Below, one piece after another: positions 16,148 through 24,369 of a DNA stretch of 57,146 bases; within the stretch, counting starts at the first letter, position 1, and each line of letters begins with the position of its first letter. Source of the DNA: DATNIB01 sp035604685 (GTDB lineage: Bacteria > Actinomycetota > Acidimicrobiia > Acidimicrobiales > RAAP-2); assembly GCA_035604685.1 (NCBI GenBank), contig DATNIB010000019.1, forward strand, positions 1 through 57,146, read 5' to 3'. A program made the translations under genes and the position numbers. The notes beneath the pieces were generated by a model. That model did not search any database. It was not told the origin of the DNA and worked only from the letters and a program-made list of their open reading frames with translations.

Positions 16148-17425
16148 ATGCCGGATCTGATGGCCGTGCTGGCCGAACCGAATCGCCGACGGCTGCTCGA
16201 GCTGCTGGTCGCCGGCGAGCGGTCGGTGAACGAGCTGGCCGCACACTTCGGCGTGACGAGATCGGCCATCTCGCAGCACCTGGGCGTGCTGGCCGGGGCG
16301 GGGTTGGTCCGGGCCCGTCGAGACGGCCGGTTCCGTTACTACCGGCTGGTCCCGGAGGGTATGGCTGCACTTCGCCAACAGTTGGACCAGTTCTGGACCA
16401 GTGAGCTCGAGCAGCTGGTGAGCGCTCGACCGAAGAGCAAGGGAGAAGCGGTGGCTGCAGAGAAGTCGGTCGTGGTGCCGCTCGGCCCCGACGAGACGTT
16501 CGCGTTGTTGACCGAGCCCGCGCGGTTGCGGCGCTGGATGGCCGTGACCGCCCGGGTCGATCTGCGCGCCGGTGGCGACTACCGGTTCACCGTGGTGCCC
16601 GGACACTCCGCCCGCGGCACCTTCGTCGAGGTCGAGCCCGGTCGGCGGCTGGTGTTCACCTGGGGTTGGGAGGGCGAGACGGCGGTGCCGCCAGGCGCTT
16701 CGACCGTCACCATCACGCTCGAGCCGACGGCCGGCGGCACGCTCGTCCGGCTGGTGCACGAGGGCCTGGACGAAGAGCAGTCCGCCAGCCACCTCGAGGG
16801 CTGGACGCACTTCTTGGGGCGCCTGGAGGCGGCCGCCGCCGCGGGCGACGCCGGGCTCGACGAGTGGGCCGCCGCCCCGGACTCGCTCGACCAGCTGTCG
16901 GCAGCGGAGGCGTCGCTCGCGCTCTGTCAGTCGGTCCTGCGCGGCATCGACGACGCGCAAGGCGCGGCGCCCACGCCCTGCGCCAAGTTCAGCGTCGACG
17001 AACTCATCGACCACTTGGTCGGCTCGGTCACCAACCTCGGGACGGCGGCCGGGGCCCCGGCTCCTGCCGCGGACGCCACGGCCAGCCGCGAGCAGCGCGT
17101 CGCCGACGGCGCGCAGGTGACGCTCGAGGCCTGGCGCCGGCGCGGCATCGACGGCTCCGTCAGCATCGGGCCGCGCGAGCTCCCGGCGGCCGCCGTCCCC
17201 GGGATCCTGTCGCTCGAGTTCCTGGTGCACGCCTGGGACCTGGCGCGGGCCACGGGCCAGCCGGTCGAGGTGAACGAGGCACTGGGCGAGTACGTGCTCG
17301 GCGCGGCCCGCCAGCTGATTCAGCCGGCCGCCCGCGACGGCGACCGCTTCGCCGCCGAGGTCGAGGTCGGTCCGGACGTCGACGTGCTCGACCGCCTCGC
17401 CGCCTTCACCGGACGCGCCACCTGA
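16148..17425 (+). CDS. Three-domain fusion: ArsR HTH, SRPBCC (AHSA1), maleylpyruvate-isomerase-like
   Basis: 425 aa. Residues 1-85 are an ArsR winged HTH (R-S-V-N-E-L-A-A-H-F-G-V-T-R-S-A-I-S-Q-H-L). Residues about 105-235 are an AHSA1-type SRPBCC ligand-binding domain (P-D-E-T-F-A-L-L-T, R-L-R-R-W-M-A, E-V-E-P-G-R-R-L-V-F-T-W, the closing E-G-W-T-H-F-L-G-R-L). Residues about 250-425 resemble the TIGR03086/MDMPI DinB-like domain (F-S-V-D-E-L-I-D-H-L-V, L-E-F-L-V-H-A-W-D-L-A-R-A-T-G). These parts are normally separate neighbouring genes. The same frame runs on without internal stops. It likely senses a small molecule and represses itself and the VOC gene 45 bases downstream. Confidence 0.85.
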   Translation: MPDLMAVLAEPNRRRLLELLVAGERSVNELAAHFGVTRSAISQHLGVLAGAGLVRARRDGRFRYYRLVPEGMAALRQQLDQFWTSELEQLVSARPKSKGEAVAAEKSVVVPLGPDETFALLTEPARLRRWMAVTARVDLRAGGDYRFTVVPGHSARGTFVEVEPGRRLVFTWGWEGETAVPPGASTVTITLEPTAGGTLVRLVHEGLDEEQSASHLEGWTHFLGRLEAAAAAGDAGLDEWAAAPDSLDQLSAAEASLALCQSVLRGIDDAQGAAPTPCAKFSVDELIDHLVGSVTNLGTAAGAPAPAADATASREQRVADGAQVTLEAWRRRGIDGSVSIGPRELPAAAVPGILSLEFLVHAWDLARATGQPVEVNEALGEYVLGAARQLIQPAARDGDRFAAEVEVGPDVDVLDRLAAFTGRAT

Positions 17426-17470
17426 GCCGGACCGAACCGACCAACGCTCTCGAACAACGAAAGGACAGAC

Positions 17471-18244
17471 ATGGCAACGCGCACCTCCTACGAGCAGGGG
17501 ACGCCCAACTGGGTCGACCTGCTGGCGACCGACCCCGCGGCCGCCCGCACCTTCTACGGCGGCCTCTTCGGCTGGCGTTTCGAGGACACCCCGACGCTCC
17601 AGGGCACCTCCTATTCCATGGCCTTCCTGGGTGACCGGCTGGCCAGCGCGATCTCCGTCCAGTCACCGGACGAGTCGCCGGTTTGGAACACCTACCTGGC
17701 GGTGGACGACATCGATGCCGCCTCGGCCAGGGCCGAGGCGGCCGGCGGCAAGGTCCTGATGCCGGCGACGGACATCATGGACGCGGGTCGCATGGCCGCC
17801 CTCCTCGACCCGACCGGCGCCATGGTGTTCCTCTGGCAGGCGAAGCAGCACATCGGGGCGATCGCGGTCAACGAACCCGGCGCCGTGCTGTGGAACGAGC
17901 TCATGACGGACGATCCCAAGAAGGCCGTCGCCTTCTACGGCCAGGTGGTGGGTGTCGGCTCCGAGGGCACTGACATCGGAGGCACCCCGTACACGCTGCT
18001 CACGGTCAACGGCAGCACGGTGGGCGGCGTCACCACCCCGTCGATGTTGGGTGCACCCAACCACTGGCACGTCTACTTCGGGACGGGCGATGTCGCCGCC
18101 TCGGTCCAGCGGGCGACGGAGCTCGGCGCGACCGTGCTGTCGCCCCCGAGCACCTCGCCGATCGGCACCAGCGCGACGCTGCGCGACCCCCAAGGCGCCG
18201 TCTTCAGCGTGTTCAAGCTGGCCGAGGCCGCCCCAGCGACCTGA
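17471..18244 (+). CDS. Two-domain VOC/glyoxalase-family protein
   Basis: 257 aa with two tandem VOC modules. Module 1 begins P-N-W-V-D-L-L-A-T-D-P-A-A-A-R-T-F-Y near residue 12 and closes L-L-D-P-T-G-A-M-V-F-L; module 2 begins V-L-W-N-E-L-M-T-D-D-P-K-K-A-V-A-F-Y near residue 138 and closes L-R-D-P-Q-G-A-V-F-S-V. The ATG has AAAGGA upstream. This class resembles the CFP30B-type antigen/glyoxalase-like hydroxylases of actinobacteria; no metal set or substrate can be fixed. It is 45 bases after the ArsR fusion and is probably co-transcribed with it. Confidence 0.88.
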   Translation: MATRTSYEQGTPNWVDLLATDPAAARTFYGGLFGWRFEDTPTLQGTSYSMAFLGDRLASAISVQSPDESPVWNTYLAVDDIDAASARAEAAGGKVLMPATDIMDAGRMAALLDPTGAMVFLWQAKQHIGAIAVNEPGAVLWNELMTDDPKKAVAFYGQVVGVGSEGTDIGGTPYTLLTVNGSTVGGVTTPSMLGAPNHWHVYFGTGDVAASVQRATELGATVLSPPSTSPIGTSATLRDPQGAVFSVFKLAEAAPAT

Positions 18245-18293
18245 CGCTCGGCGCCGGCGGCACGTCCGGTCCGGGGCCGGGCACACTGGCGCG

Positions 18294-18830
18294 GTGCCGG
18301 GCGTCGCCTCCTGGATCTCGCCGAGAGCCCGCAAGGGAGCCCCGAGCGCGATCGCCGGCCGGGGCCTGTTCGCCGTGGCCGACATCGCAGCCGGCGAGGT
18401 GGTCGCCGTGAAGGGCGGCCACGTCGTCGACACCGGGGCCCTGGCCGACCTGTCCGCGCGCCTCCAGAACTCCGAGATCCAGATCGCCGAGGGCCTCCAC
18501 CTGGTGGCGCTCGTCGACGCCGAATACGAGCCCGTGATGCTGTTCGTGAACCACTCCTGCGAGCCCAACCTGGGCTTTCGCGGGAACGTGGTCCTGGCGG
18601 CCATGCGCCACATCTCGGCCGGCGAAGAGCTCACGATCGACTACTGCCTGTTCGACACCCTGGCCGAGCCGATGGCCTGTGCGTGCGGGACGCCCAGCTG
18701 CCGGAAGACGGTGACGGGCGAGGACTGGCGGCTGCCCGAGCTCCAGGCCCGCTATGCCGGCTGGTTCTCGACCTGCCTGGCCGACCGCCAGGAGCGGCGG
18801 GTGAGGAAATCGGCCGGAGGTGGCGGATAA
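18294..18830 (+). CDS. SET-domain protein (putative lysine methyltransferase)
   Basis: 178 aa from GTG 18294, which is followed by P-G-V-A-S-W. SET hallmarks: G-R-G-L-F-A-V-A-D-I-A-A-G-E at residues about 22-35, F-V-N-H-S-C-E-P-N-L-G (N-H-S-C-x-P-N motif), and G-E-E-L-T-I-D-Y. A post-SET-like Cys cluster A-C-A-C-G-T-P-S-C-R follows. All core catalytic motifs for SAM binding and the active-site Tyr are present, so it should be active. Bacterial SET proteins may methylate cytoplasmic proteins; the target here is unknown. Confidence 0.88.
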   Translation: MPGVASWISPRARKGAPSAIAGRGLFAVADIAAGEVVAVKGGHVVDTGALADLSARLQNSEIQIAEGLHLVALVDAEYEPVMLFVNHSCEPNLGFRGNVVLAAMRHISAGEELTIDYCLFDTLAEPMACACGTPSCRKTVTGEDWRLPELQARYAGWFSTCLADRQERRVRKSAGGGG

Positions 18831-18935
18831 GCTGCCACCAGCGCATCGCGGAGTCACGCTGGCGTTGCGTCGTTGGCGGTTGTGCCTCTGAGGTCTTCCG
18901 CAAGTATTCAAGCGTGGAGAAAAGTGAGGCAGTAC

Positions 18936-19139
18936 ATGCCGGAAGGCACCGTCAAGTGGTTCAACGCCGCGAAGGGCTTCGGGTTCATCACCCCTGACGA
19001 CGGGTCCCCCGACGTCTTCGCGCACTTCTCGTCCATCGAGGGCTCCGGATACCGCGAGCTCTTCGAGGGCCAGAAAGTGACCTACGAGGCCGAGCAAGGC
19101 CCGAAGGGGATGCAGACGAAGCGGGTTCGCCCACTCTGA
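18936..19139 (+). CDS. Cold-shock domain protein
   Basis: 67 aa, the standard CspA size. RNP1 K-G-F-G-F-I (residues about 14-19) and RNP2 V-F-A-H-F-S are intact, with the G-T-V-K-W-F-N start. ATG 18936 is preceded by GTGAGG; the longer frame upstream is not protein-like. It is an RNA chaperone that melts cytoplasmic mRNA structure. A strong hairpin follows 8 bases after the stop. The 105-base gap after the SET gene is long enough for the structured leader often found before csp genes. Confidence 0.95.
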   Translation: MPEGTVKWFNAAKGFGFITPDDGSPDVFAHFSSIEGSGYRELFEGQKVTYEAEQGPKGMQTKRVRPL

Positions 19140-19147
19140 TTCCCGAT

Positions 19148-19182
19148 CACAGCCCCTCCCGGGATCTCCGGGAGGGGCTGTG
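19148..19182 (+). terminator. Hairpin terminator after the cold-shock gene
   Basis: A 15-base-pair perfect stem (CACAGCCCCTCCCGG on the left) with a five-base GATCT loop. No T-run follows, as is common in high-GC actinobacteria. Confidence 0.85.
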
Positions 19183-19400
19183 TCGCGCCCGGGCTCAGTG
19201 ATGGACGGGGCTGGGGGACCACCGGTGAGACCGGTCACCCTCGTCGCCGGCGTGGCCCGTCGCGCGTTCTGACGTCGGCAAAGACCCAAATTGGTGACGC
19301 GGCGGATCTAGAGTCGGCGCGCAGGGCGCCCAGCAACCAGACGGCCCGTCGGACGAGCGGCGGACCGGTGGGGGGAACCGATGAGGGGACCTCGAGATCC

Positions 19401-21119
19401 GTGAGCACCCGAGGGAGTCCCGTGCGACGGCTGTGGGACCGCCGGCTCGACCACTATCCGAGCACCCGACCCCGGATGGCCTATTTGGCCATCGTGGTGC
19501 TGGCCACGATCGTCGTCTACTACGAGCTCTACGTGCTGGGCGCGGTCGCGCCCTCGATCATCCAGCAGTACGGGATGTCGTTCCGCTACTTCGTCGACGT
19601 TTCGGTCTTCTCGGCCATTGCCGGGGCCTTCGCGTCGCTCTTGGCCGGCGCCTCCGACCGCTACGGGCGGGCCAACCTCGTCACCTACGGCCTCCTCCTG
19701 ACCGGGCTGCTCACCGCGTTCGCAGTGCCCAACGCGGGCAACCAGACGATCTTCTTGGTGCTGGTGGTGGTCGTCGGCTTCGTCGAGGGCATCGTCCTCG
19801 TCGCCACGCCGGCCATGATGCGCGACTTCTCGCCCCAGCTCGGCCGCGCCGTCGCCATGGGCTTCTGGGCGCTCGGGCCGGTGGTCGGCAGCCTGCTGGT
19901 GGCCGCGGTGACGTCCAACACCCTGCCGGCCAATCTCGGCGTGCATCCCGAGGCGTGGAAGGGCCAGTTCGAGGTGGCCGGTCTGACTGGCATCGGGATC
20001 TTCGTCGTCGCGCTCTTCTTCCTGCGCGAGCTCTCGCCCCGCCTGCGCGACCAGCTCATGGTGAGCGCCCGGGACCGGGCCCTCATCGAGGCCAAGGCGG
20101 CCAACCTCGACATCGAGGCCGCGCTGCGCAATCCGTGGCGCCAGATGCTCCACCTCGACATCGTCGGCTCGGCGTTCGCCATCAGCACGTTCCTGCTCGT
20201 CTACTTCGCGGCCGTCGCCTTCTTCGTCGTCTACTTCACCACCACCTTCGGCTTCACCGAGAAGCAGGCCAATGGGATCGGCGACTGGTTCTGGGCCTGC
20301 AATGCCGGCGCCGTGATCCTGGTCGGCGTGCTGTCGGACCGCGTCCGGGTCCGCAAGCCCTTCATGATCCTGGGGGCCGTGGGCGCGATCACGATGACCA
20401 TCATCTTCCTCGGCAAGACGAGCAACGCCCACACCGGCTACTACAGCTTCGTCTGGATCGTGAGCCTGCTCGCCGTCTTCCTCGGGGTGGCCTTCGGCCC
20501 GTGGATGGCGGGCTTCACCGAGACGGTGGAGCGGCGGAACCCGGCCCTCACCGCGACCGGACTGGCGGTGTGGGGGTGGATCCTGCGGGCGATGGTCGCG
20601 CTCTCGGCGTTCGTGCTGCCCTTCGTCGTGGCCTCGGCGACGCCCCTCGTCACCTACGGACCGACGGCCCAGGCCATCGCGGCCAAGTTCCCCCAGCAGA
20701 TCGCGACGTTGGAGGTGATCCAGCCCAAGGTGATCGACGCCCTGGCCGCCAACTCGTCGGACATCGCCGCCGCCACGACGGCCGTGTCGGAGATCCACCG
20801 CGCCCTCGGGGTCTCCTCGTCGCAGGCGCTGACGCGCCTGCTCGCCCTGAAGACGCTGCCCAAGACCGACCTCTCGTTCCTCCAGGCCCACGGGGCGCAA
20901 CTGAGTGCCGCCCAGCAGAGCAACCCCAGCCAGTGGCGGCGCTGGTGGTGGGTCTGCGTCGCCGGGGAACTCGTGTTCATGCCGCTCGTGCTGGTCATGG
21001 CCGGACGGTGGCGCCCGTCCTCGGCCAAGCGGGACGCCGAGGATCACGACCGCCTGGTGAGCGCCGAGTTGGCCAGGTTGGCCGCCGGTCTCGCCGAACC
21101 CTCGGTGCCGGTCGCCTAG
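19401..21119 (+). CDS. MFS transporter with a large C-terminal loop insertion
   Basis: 572 aa from GTG 19401 (GAGGGG about 12 bases upstream; a GTG at 19368 is possible). Around twelve membrane segments with the MFS motif G-A-S-D-R-Y-G-R-A-N-L between helices 2 and 3. About 100 residues (roughly 415-515 from this start, beginning T-P-L-V-T-Y-G-P-T-A-Q-A-I-A-A-K-F-P) sit between the last two membrane segments and should lie outside the cell. The closing W-R-R-W-W-W leads into the last helix. The substrate is unknown; sugar/acid-type carriers are the nearest impression. Confidence 0.85.
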   Translation: MSTRGSPVRRLWDRRLDHYPSTRPRMAYLAIVVLATIVVYYELYVLGAVAPSIIQQYGMSFRYFVDVSVFSAIAGAFASLLAGASDRYGRANLVTYGLLLTGLLTAFAVPNAGNQTIFLVLVVVVGFVEGIVLVATPAMMRDFSPQLGRAVAMGFWALGPVVGSLLVAAVTSNTLPANLGVHPEAWKGQFEVAGLTGIGIFVVALFFLRELSPRLRDQLMVSARDRALIEAKAANLDIEAALRNPWRQMLHLDIVGSAFAISTFLLVYFAAVAFFVVYFTTTFGFTEKQANGIGDWFWACNAGAVILVGVLSDRVRVRKPFMILGAVGAITMTIIFLGKTSNAHTGYYSFVWIVSLLAVFLGVAFGPWMAGFTETVERRNPALTATGLAVWGWILRAMVALSAFVLPFVVASATPLVTYGPTAQAIAAKFPQQIATLEVIQPKVIDALAANSSDIAAATTAVSEIHRALGVSSSQALTRLLALKTLPKTDLSFLQAHGAQLSAAQQSNPSQWRRWWWVCVAGELVFMPLVLVMAGRWRPSSAKRDAEDHDRLVSAELARLAAGLAEPSVPVA

Positions 21120-21135
21120 CGCGGAGCCCCGCGCT
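21118..21135. terminator. Bidirectional hairpin between convergent genes
   Basis: AGCGCGG, four-base loop, CCGCGCT: a perfect 7-base-pair stem filling the 15-base gap between the MFS stop and the EamA stop. Confidence 0.65.
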
Positions 21136-22040
21136 CAGGGGATCGGTTCGAGCGACGGGGACGCCGGCTGCTGGGTGTGCCAGACGATGACGGCGATCGC
21201 GCCGATGGCCAGCACGCCGCCGATGATCTGGGTCGCCACCACCCGCTGGTGGAGGATGGCGACCGCGCCGAGCACCGCCACGACCGGGTTGGCCGCCACG
21301 ATCACCGACGACAGCGACACATCGACGAAGCGGTGGGCCCAGTTCATCAGCACGTGGGCCGAGCCGGGCACCGCGGCCAAGAGGACGAACCACACCCAGG
21401 CGCCCGCCCTCACGTGGATCGGGGTCTCCCCCCCGATGAACAGGACCGGGGTGACGGCCACCGCGGCCGCCACGGTCACCGCCGCGGTGAACTCCAGGGC
21501 CCCCACGTGTTCGCGGGCGTGCTTGGAAGTGAGCCAGTAGCCGGTCCAGGCCAGCATCGACCCGGTGGCCAGCAGGTCACCCGTCAGGTGGTGGCTGCTC
21601 GGCAGGCCGCCACCCAGGACGACCAGGGTCACCGCCCCCATGGCCAGTGCCGTGAGGACGCCCACCGAGCGGGTTAGCCGCTCGCCGAAGAGCGGGCGGG
21701 CGAGGAGGATGACGACGACCGGCTGCAGGGCGTTGATGATGGTGACCTCGGCCACGCTCGCGTGCCGCAGCGCGCTGAAGAACAGCGTCATGTCGGCGCA
21801 GAGCAGGACCCCCGGGACGACCCCGGCCCGCCACACGCTCCAGGTCATCCGCCGGCCGGTCGCTGCGCTGAGGACGAGCAAGAGGGCGCTCGCGATCCAG
21901 AGGCGGTAGAAGGCGATGACGAGGGCCGGCGCGGGGGTGAGCTCGACCAGCACGGCCGAGAAGCCCCAGGCGACGGTCGCGATGCCGACCGCCGTCAGCC
22001 CCGGAGCGCTGGCCCGGGCGTGCGTCACCTCCGGGGCCAT
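21135..22040 (-). CDS. EamA/DMT-family membrane transporter
   Basis: 301 aa with ten predicted membrane segments and two EamA repeats: V-A-W-G-F-S-A-V-L-V-E near residue 23, A-L-Q-P-V-V-V-I-L-L-A-R-P-L-F-G-E-R at about 107-124, and W-T-G-Y-W-L-T-S-K-H and A-A-N-P-V-V-A-V-L-G-A in the second half. ATG 22040 is the natural start. It is a likely exporter of amino acids or other metabolites; proximity to alanine dehydrogenase (54 bases downstream in the opposite order) hints at amino-acid export, which is inference only. Confidence 0.87.
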   Translation of the reverse strand: MAPEVTHARASAPGLTAVGIATVAWGFSAVLVELTPAPALVIAFYRLWIASALLLVLSAATGRRMTWSVWRAGVVPGVLLCADMTLFFSALRHASVAEVTIINALQPVVVILLARPLFGERLTRSVGVLTALAMGAVTLVVLGGGLPSSHHLTGDLLATGSMLAWTGYWLTSKHAREHVGALEFTAAVTVAAAVAVTPVLFIGGETPIHVRAGAWVWFVLLAAVPGSAHVLMNWAHRFVDVSLSSVIVAANPVVAVLGAVAILHQRVVATQIIGGVLAIGAIAVIVWHTQQPASPSLEPIP

Positions 22041-22093
22041 CCGGCGAGGTTAGAAGACCATCGGCGGCACCGGCCCGGCCGCGGGTGCTGCCG

Positions 22094-23227
22094 TCAGTGC
22101 GCGGCCGCGGCCACCTCTGGGAAGTACGTCGCCAGCGCGACGTACTCGATCCCGGTCTGCTCGGCCACGACCGGCAGCGTGGCGGTCCCGGCCACCAGGT
22201 TGACGCCGGCCGCTAGGCGGGGGTCGGTGGCGCAGGCCGGTCCGATGCCCTGGTCGGCGATCGCGTGCACGAAGGGCAGCGTGGCGTTGGTGAGCGACGA
22301 GGTGCTGGTCACGGGGTAGAGCGACGGCATGTTCGTCACGCAGTAGTGGATGACCCCTTCCTCGACGTAGGTCGGGTGGCTGTGGGTGGTCGGCCGGCTG
22401 GTCTCGATGCAGCCACCCTGGTCGATGCTGATGTCGACGAGGACGCTGCCGGTCGGCATGGAGGCCACCATGGCCCGGCTCACGAGGTGCGGCGCCCTGG
22501 CGCCCGGGACGAGCACGCTCCCGATCAAGGCGTCGGCGCCCGCCACGAGCTCCTCGAGCACCGAGGTGGTCGAGTAGAGGCAACTGACCCGCCCGTCGAA
22601 GCGCTCCTCGGCCGTCCGCAGCGCCAACAGGTCGCGGTCGAGCAGCTTCACCGACGCGCCGAGGCCCACGGCCTGGGCCGCCGCGTTGGTCCCGGCCGTC
22701 CCGGCGCCGATGACCACCACCTCGGCGGGGGCGACACCGGCGATCCCGCCCATGAGCACGCCGCGCCCGCCCGAGACCCGGCCCAGGTGGTAGGCGCAGG
22801 CGAGCCCGGCGATGCGTCCGGCCACCTCGCTCATCGGGATGAGCAGCGGCAGATGCCGGCCGTCGCGCACCGACTCGTAGGCGACGCAGGTCGCGCCGGT
22901 GGCCGCCAGGCTCCGGGCGAGCGCCGGGTCGGCTGCGAGGTGCAGGTAGCCGAACACCACCTGGCCGGCCCGCACCATTGGGATCTCGCTCGGCTGGGGC
23001 TCCTTCACCTTCACCACCAGCTCGGCGGCCCCCCACACCTCGTGGGCGCTCGGTACGACGCGGGCGCCGGCGCGGCCGTAGGCGTCATCGGCGTAGCCGG
23101 CGCCCACCCCGGCCCCACTCTCGACGATGACCTCGTGGCCCTCGCCCACGAGCTCTCGGGCTCCCGCCGGTGTGATGGCGACGCGCAGCTCGTCGATCTT
23201 GATCTCCCGGACGACTCCGACGCGCAC
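22094..23227 (-). CDS. ald: Alanine dehydrogenase
   Basis: 377 aa from GTG 23227, with GGGAGG 6 bases upstream; the longer frame to 23284 would add 19 unlikely residues. Numbered from this start, R15 (I-D-E-L-R), K75 (V-K-V-K-E-P) and H96 (F-G-Y-L-H-L) fall at the catalytic and substrate positions known for the Mycobacterium enzyme. The NAD site V-V-V-I-G-A-G-T-A-G-T-N follows near residue 170 and V-D-I-S-I-D-Q-G-G near 270. It interconverts alanine and pyruvate plus ammonia in the cytoplasm with NAD(H). Confidence 0.95.
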   Translation of the reverse strand: MRVGVVREIKIDELRVAITPAGARELVGEGHEVIVESGAGVGAGYADDAYGRAGARVVPSAHEVWGAAELVVKVKEPQPSEIPMVRAGQVVFGYLHLAADPALARSLAATGATCVAYESVRDGRHLPLLIPMSEVAGRIAGLACAYHLGRVSGGRGVLMGGIAGVAPAEVVVIGAGTAGTNAAAQAVGLGASVKLLDRDLLALRTAEERFDGRVSCLYSTTSVLEELVAGADALIGSVLVPGARAPHLVSRAMVASMPTGSVLVDISIDQGGCIETSRPTTHSHPTYVEEGVIHYCVTNMPSLYPVTSTSSLTNATLPFVHAIADQGIGPACATDPRLAAGVNLVAGTATLPVVAEQTGIEYVALATYFPEVAAAAH

Positions 23228-23271
23228 CGCCGACCTCCCGAGTTCTGCTGCAAAAGACTGTCGGGGATTGG

Positions 23272-23295
23272 CCCGCGGCGCCACTGCGCCGCGGG
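23272..23295. terminator. Strong GC hairpin in the ald-FAH intergenic gap
   Basis: CCCGCGGCGC, loop CACT, GCGCCGCGGG: a perfect 10-base-pair stem located 45 bases upstream of the ald start, inside its likely leader. It is not positioned as a normal terminator and may act on ald mRNA. The rest of 23228-23547 holds a TTGACA (23402-23407, plus strand) with no good -10, and no gene I can support. Confidence 0.45.
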
Positions 23296-23547
23296 GCCAC
23301 CCGGGGAGCGGGCAGGATCGCGGGCGCGACGCCCGGCGGCCGTTCTGCGGTGCGACGCGGCCGGGGGGCTCGCGGTACTGTCACTCGGCCAGCGAGAGGG
23401 CTTGACATCCCGAGCAGCGACCGGACCTGTGCATGGCGCGCGGTGACGGCCCGGCTCGTGGGGACGCCTCGGTCGCTTGGCGGCCGCCCGCCGGTTGGCG
23501 GTTCAGGACGGTCCGACACCGATGACGACGAGGAGGAGCGAGCCGCC

Positions 23548-24369
23548 ATGAAGCTGGCGACGATCAGGCAGGGCGGCTCGACCCTCGCGGTGCGCCTCGA
23601 CGGCGACTCGGCCACGGTGATCGACGGGGCGACCGACGTGGGCGCCCTGCTCGCCGACCCGGCCTGGCGGGCCCGTGCCGAGGCCGCCGCCGCCCCACTG
23701 GACGCGGCTGCGCTCGACTTTGCACCACTCGTGCCGCGCCCGGACAAGATCGTCTGCGTCGGCCTCAACTATCGGAGCCACGTCCTGGAGATGGGGCGCG
23801 AGCTACCGGAGTATCCGACGCTGTTCGCCAAATTCCGCTCGAGCCTGATCGGCGCCCACGACGAGATCGAACTGCACCCCGCCGTGCGGAGCCTCGACTG
23901 GGAAGCCGAGCTTGCCGTCGTGATCGGCTCGGCGGTGCGCAACGCAGACGAGACGGCGGCCCGGGCGGCCATCGCCGGGTTCTCGGTGCTGAACGACGTG
24001 ACGGCTCGTGACTGGCAGCACCGGACACTGCAGTGGCTCCAAGGCAAGACCTTCGAGCACAGCACGCCCTTCGGACCGGCCCTCGTGACGACCGACCAGT
24101 TCGACGGGACCGCGGGGGCCATCACCTGTGTCGTCAACGGGGAGACGATGCAGCAGTCAGACATCTCCGATCTGGTCTTCGGCCCGGCCGCCCTCGTGTC
24201 CTACATCTCGACCATCGTCACCCTGCTGCCCGGTGACCTCATCGCCACCGGGACGCCGGGCGGGGTGGGCTCGGCCCGGACCCCGCCGCGATTCTTGGCC
24301 GTGGGCGACTCGGTCGTCACCCGCATCGAGGGGTTGGGGGAACTGCGCAACACCTGCACCGGATCGTGA
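23548..24369 (+). CDS. Fumarylacetoacetate-hydrolase family protein, likely fumarylpyruvate hydrolase
   Basis: 273 aa from ATG 23548 (GAGGAGGAG upstream). The FAH catalytic domain has K-I-V-C-V-G-L-N-Y-R-S-H (about residues 71-82), metal ligands in D-W-E-A-E-L-A-V-V-I-G, F-S-V-L-N-D-V-T-A-R-D-W-Q and D-L-I-A-T-G-T-P-G-G-V-G. Its stop overlaps the start of a maleylpyruvate-isomerase gene. That pairing is the lower gentisate pathway: maleylpyruvate to fumarylpyruvate to fumarate plus pyruvate. Gentisate dioxygenase is not in the window, so the pathway assignment is inference. Confidence 0.85.
   Translation: MKLATIRQGGSTLAVRLDGDSATVIDGATDVGALLADPAWRARAEAAAAPLDAAALDFAPLVPRPDKIVCVGLNYRSHVLEMGRELPEYPTLFAKFRSSLIGAHDEIELHPAVRSLDWEAELAVVIGSAVRNADETAARAAIAGFSVLNDVTARDWQHRTLQWLQGKTFEHSTPFGPALVTTDQFDGTAGAITCVVNGETMQQSDISDLVFGPAALVSYISTIVTLLPGDLIATGTPGGVGSARTPPRFLAVGDSVVTRIEGLGELRNTCTGS

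Noticed and set aside
19308..21047. 579-codon open frame on the minus strand opposite the MFS gene
   Set aside because: The translation is Gly/Arg/Glu/Asp-rich with no fold, mirrors codon bias of the plus-strand gene, and the plus strand shows a full membrane transporter.
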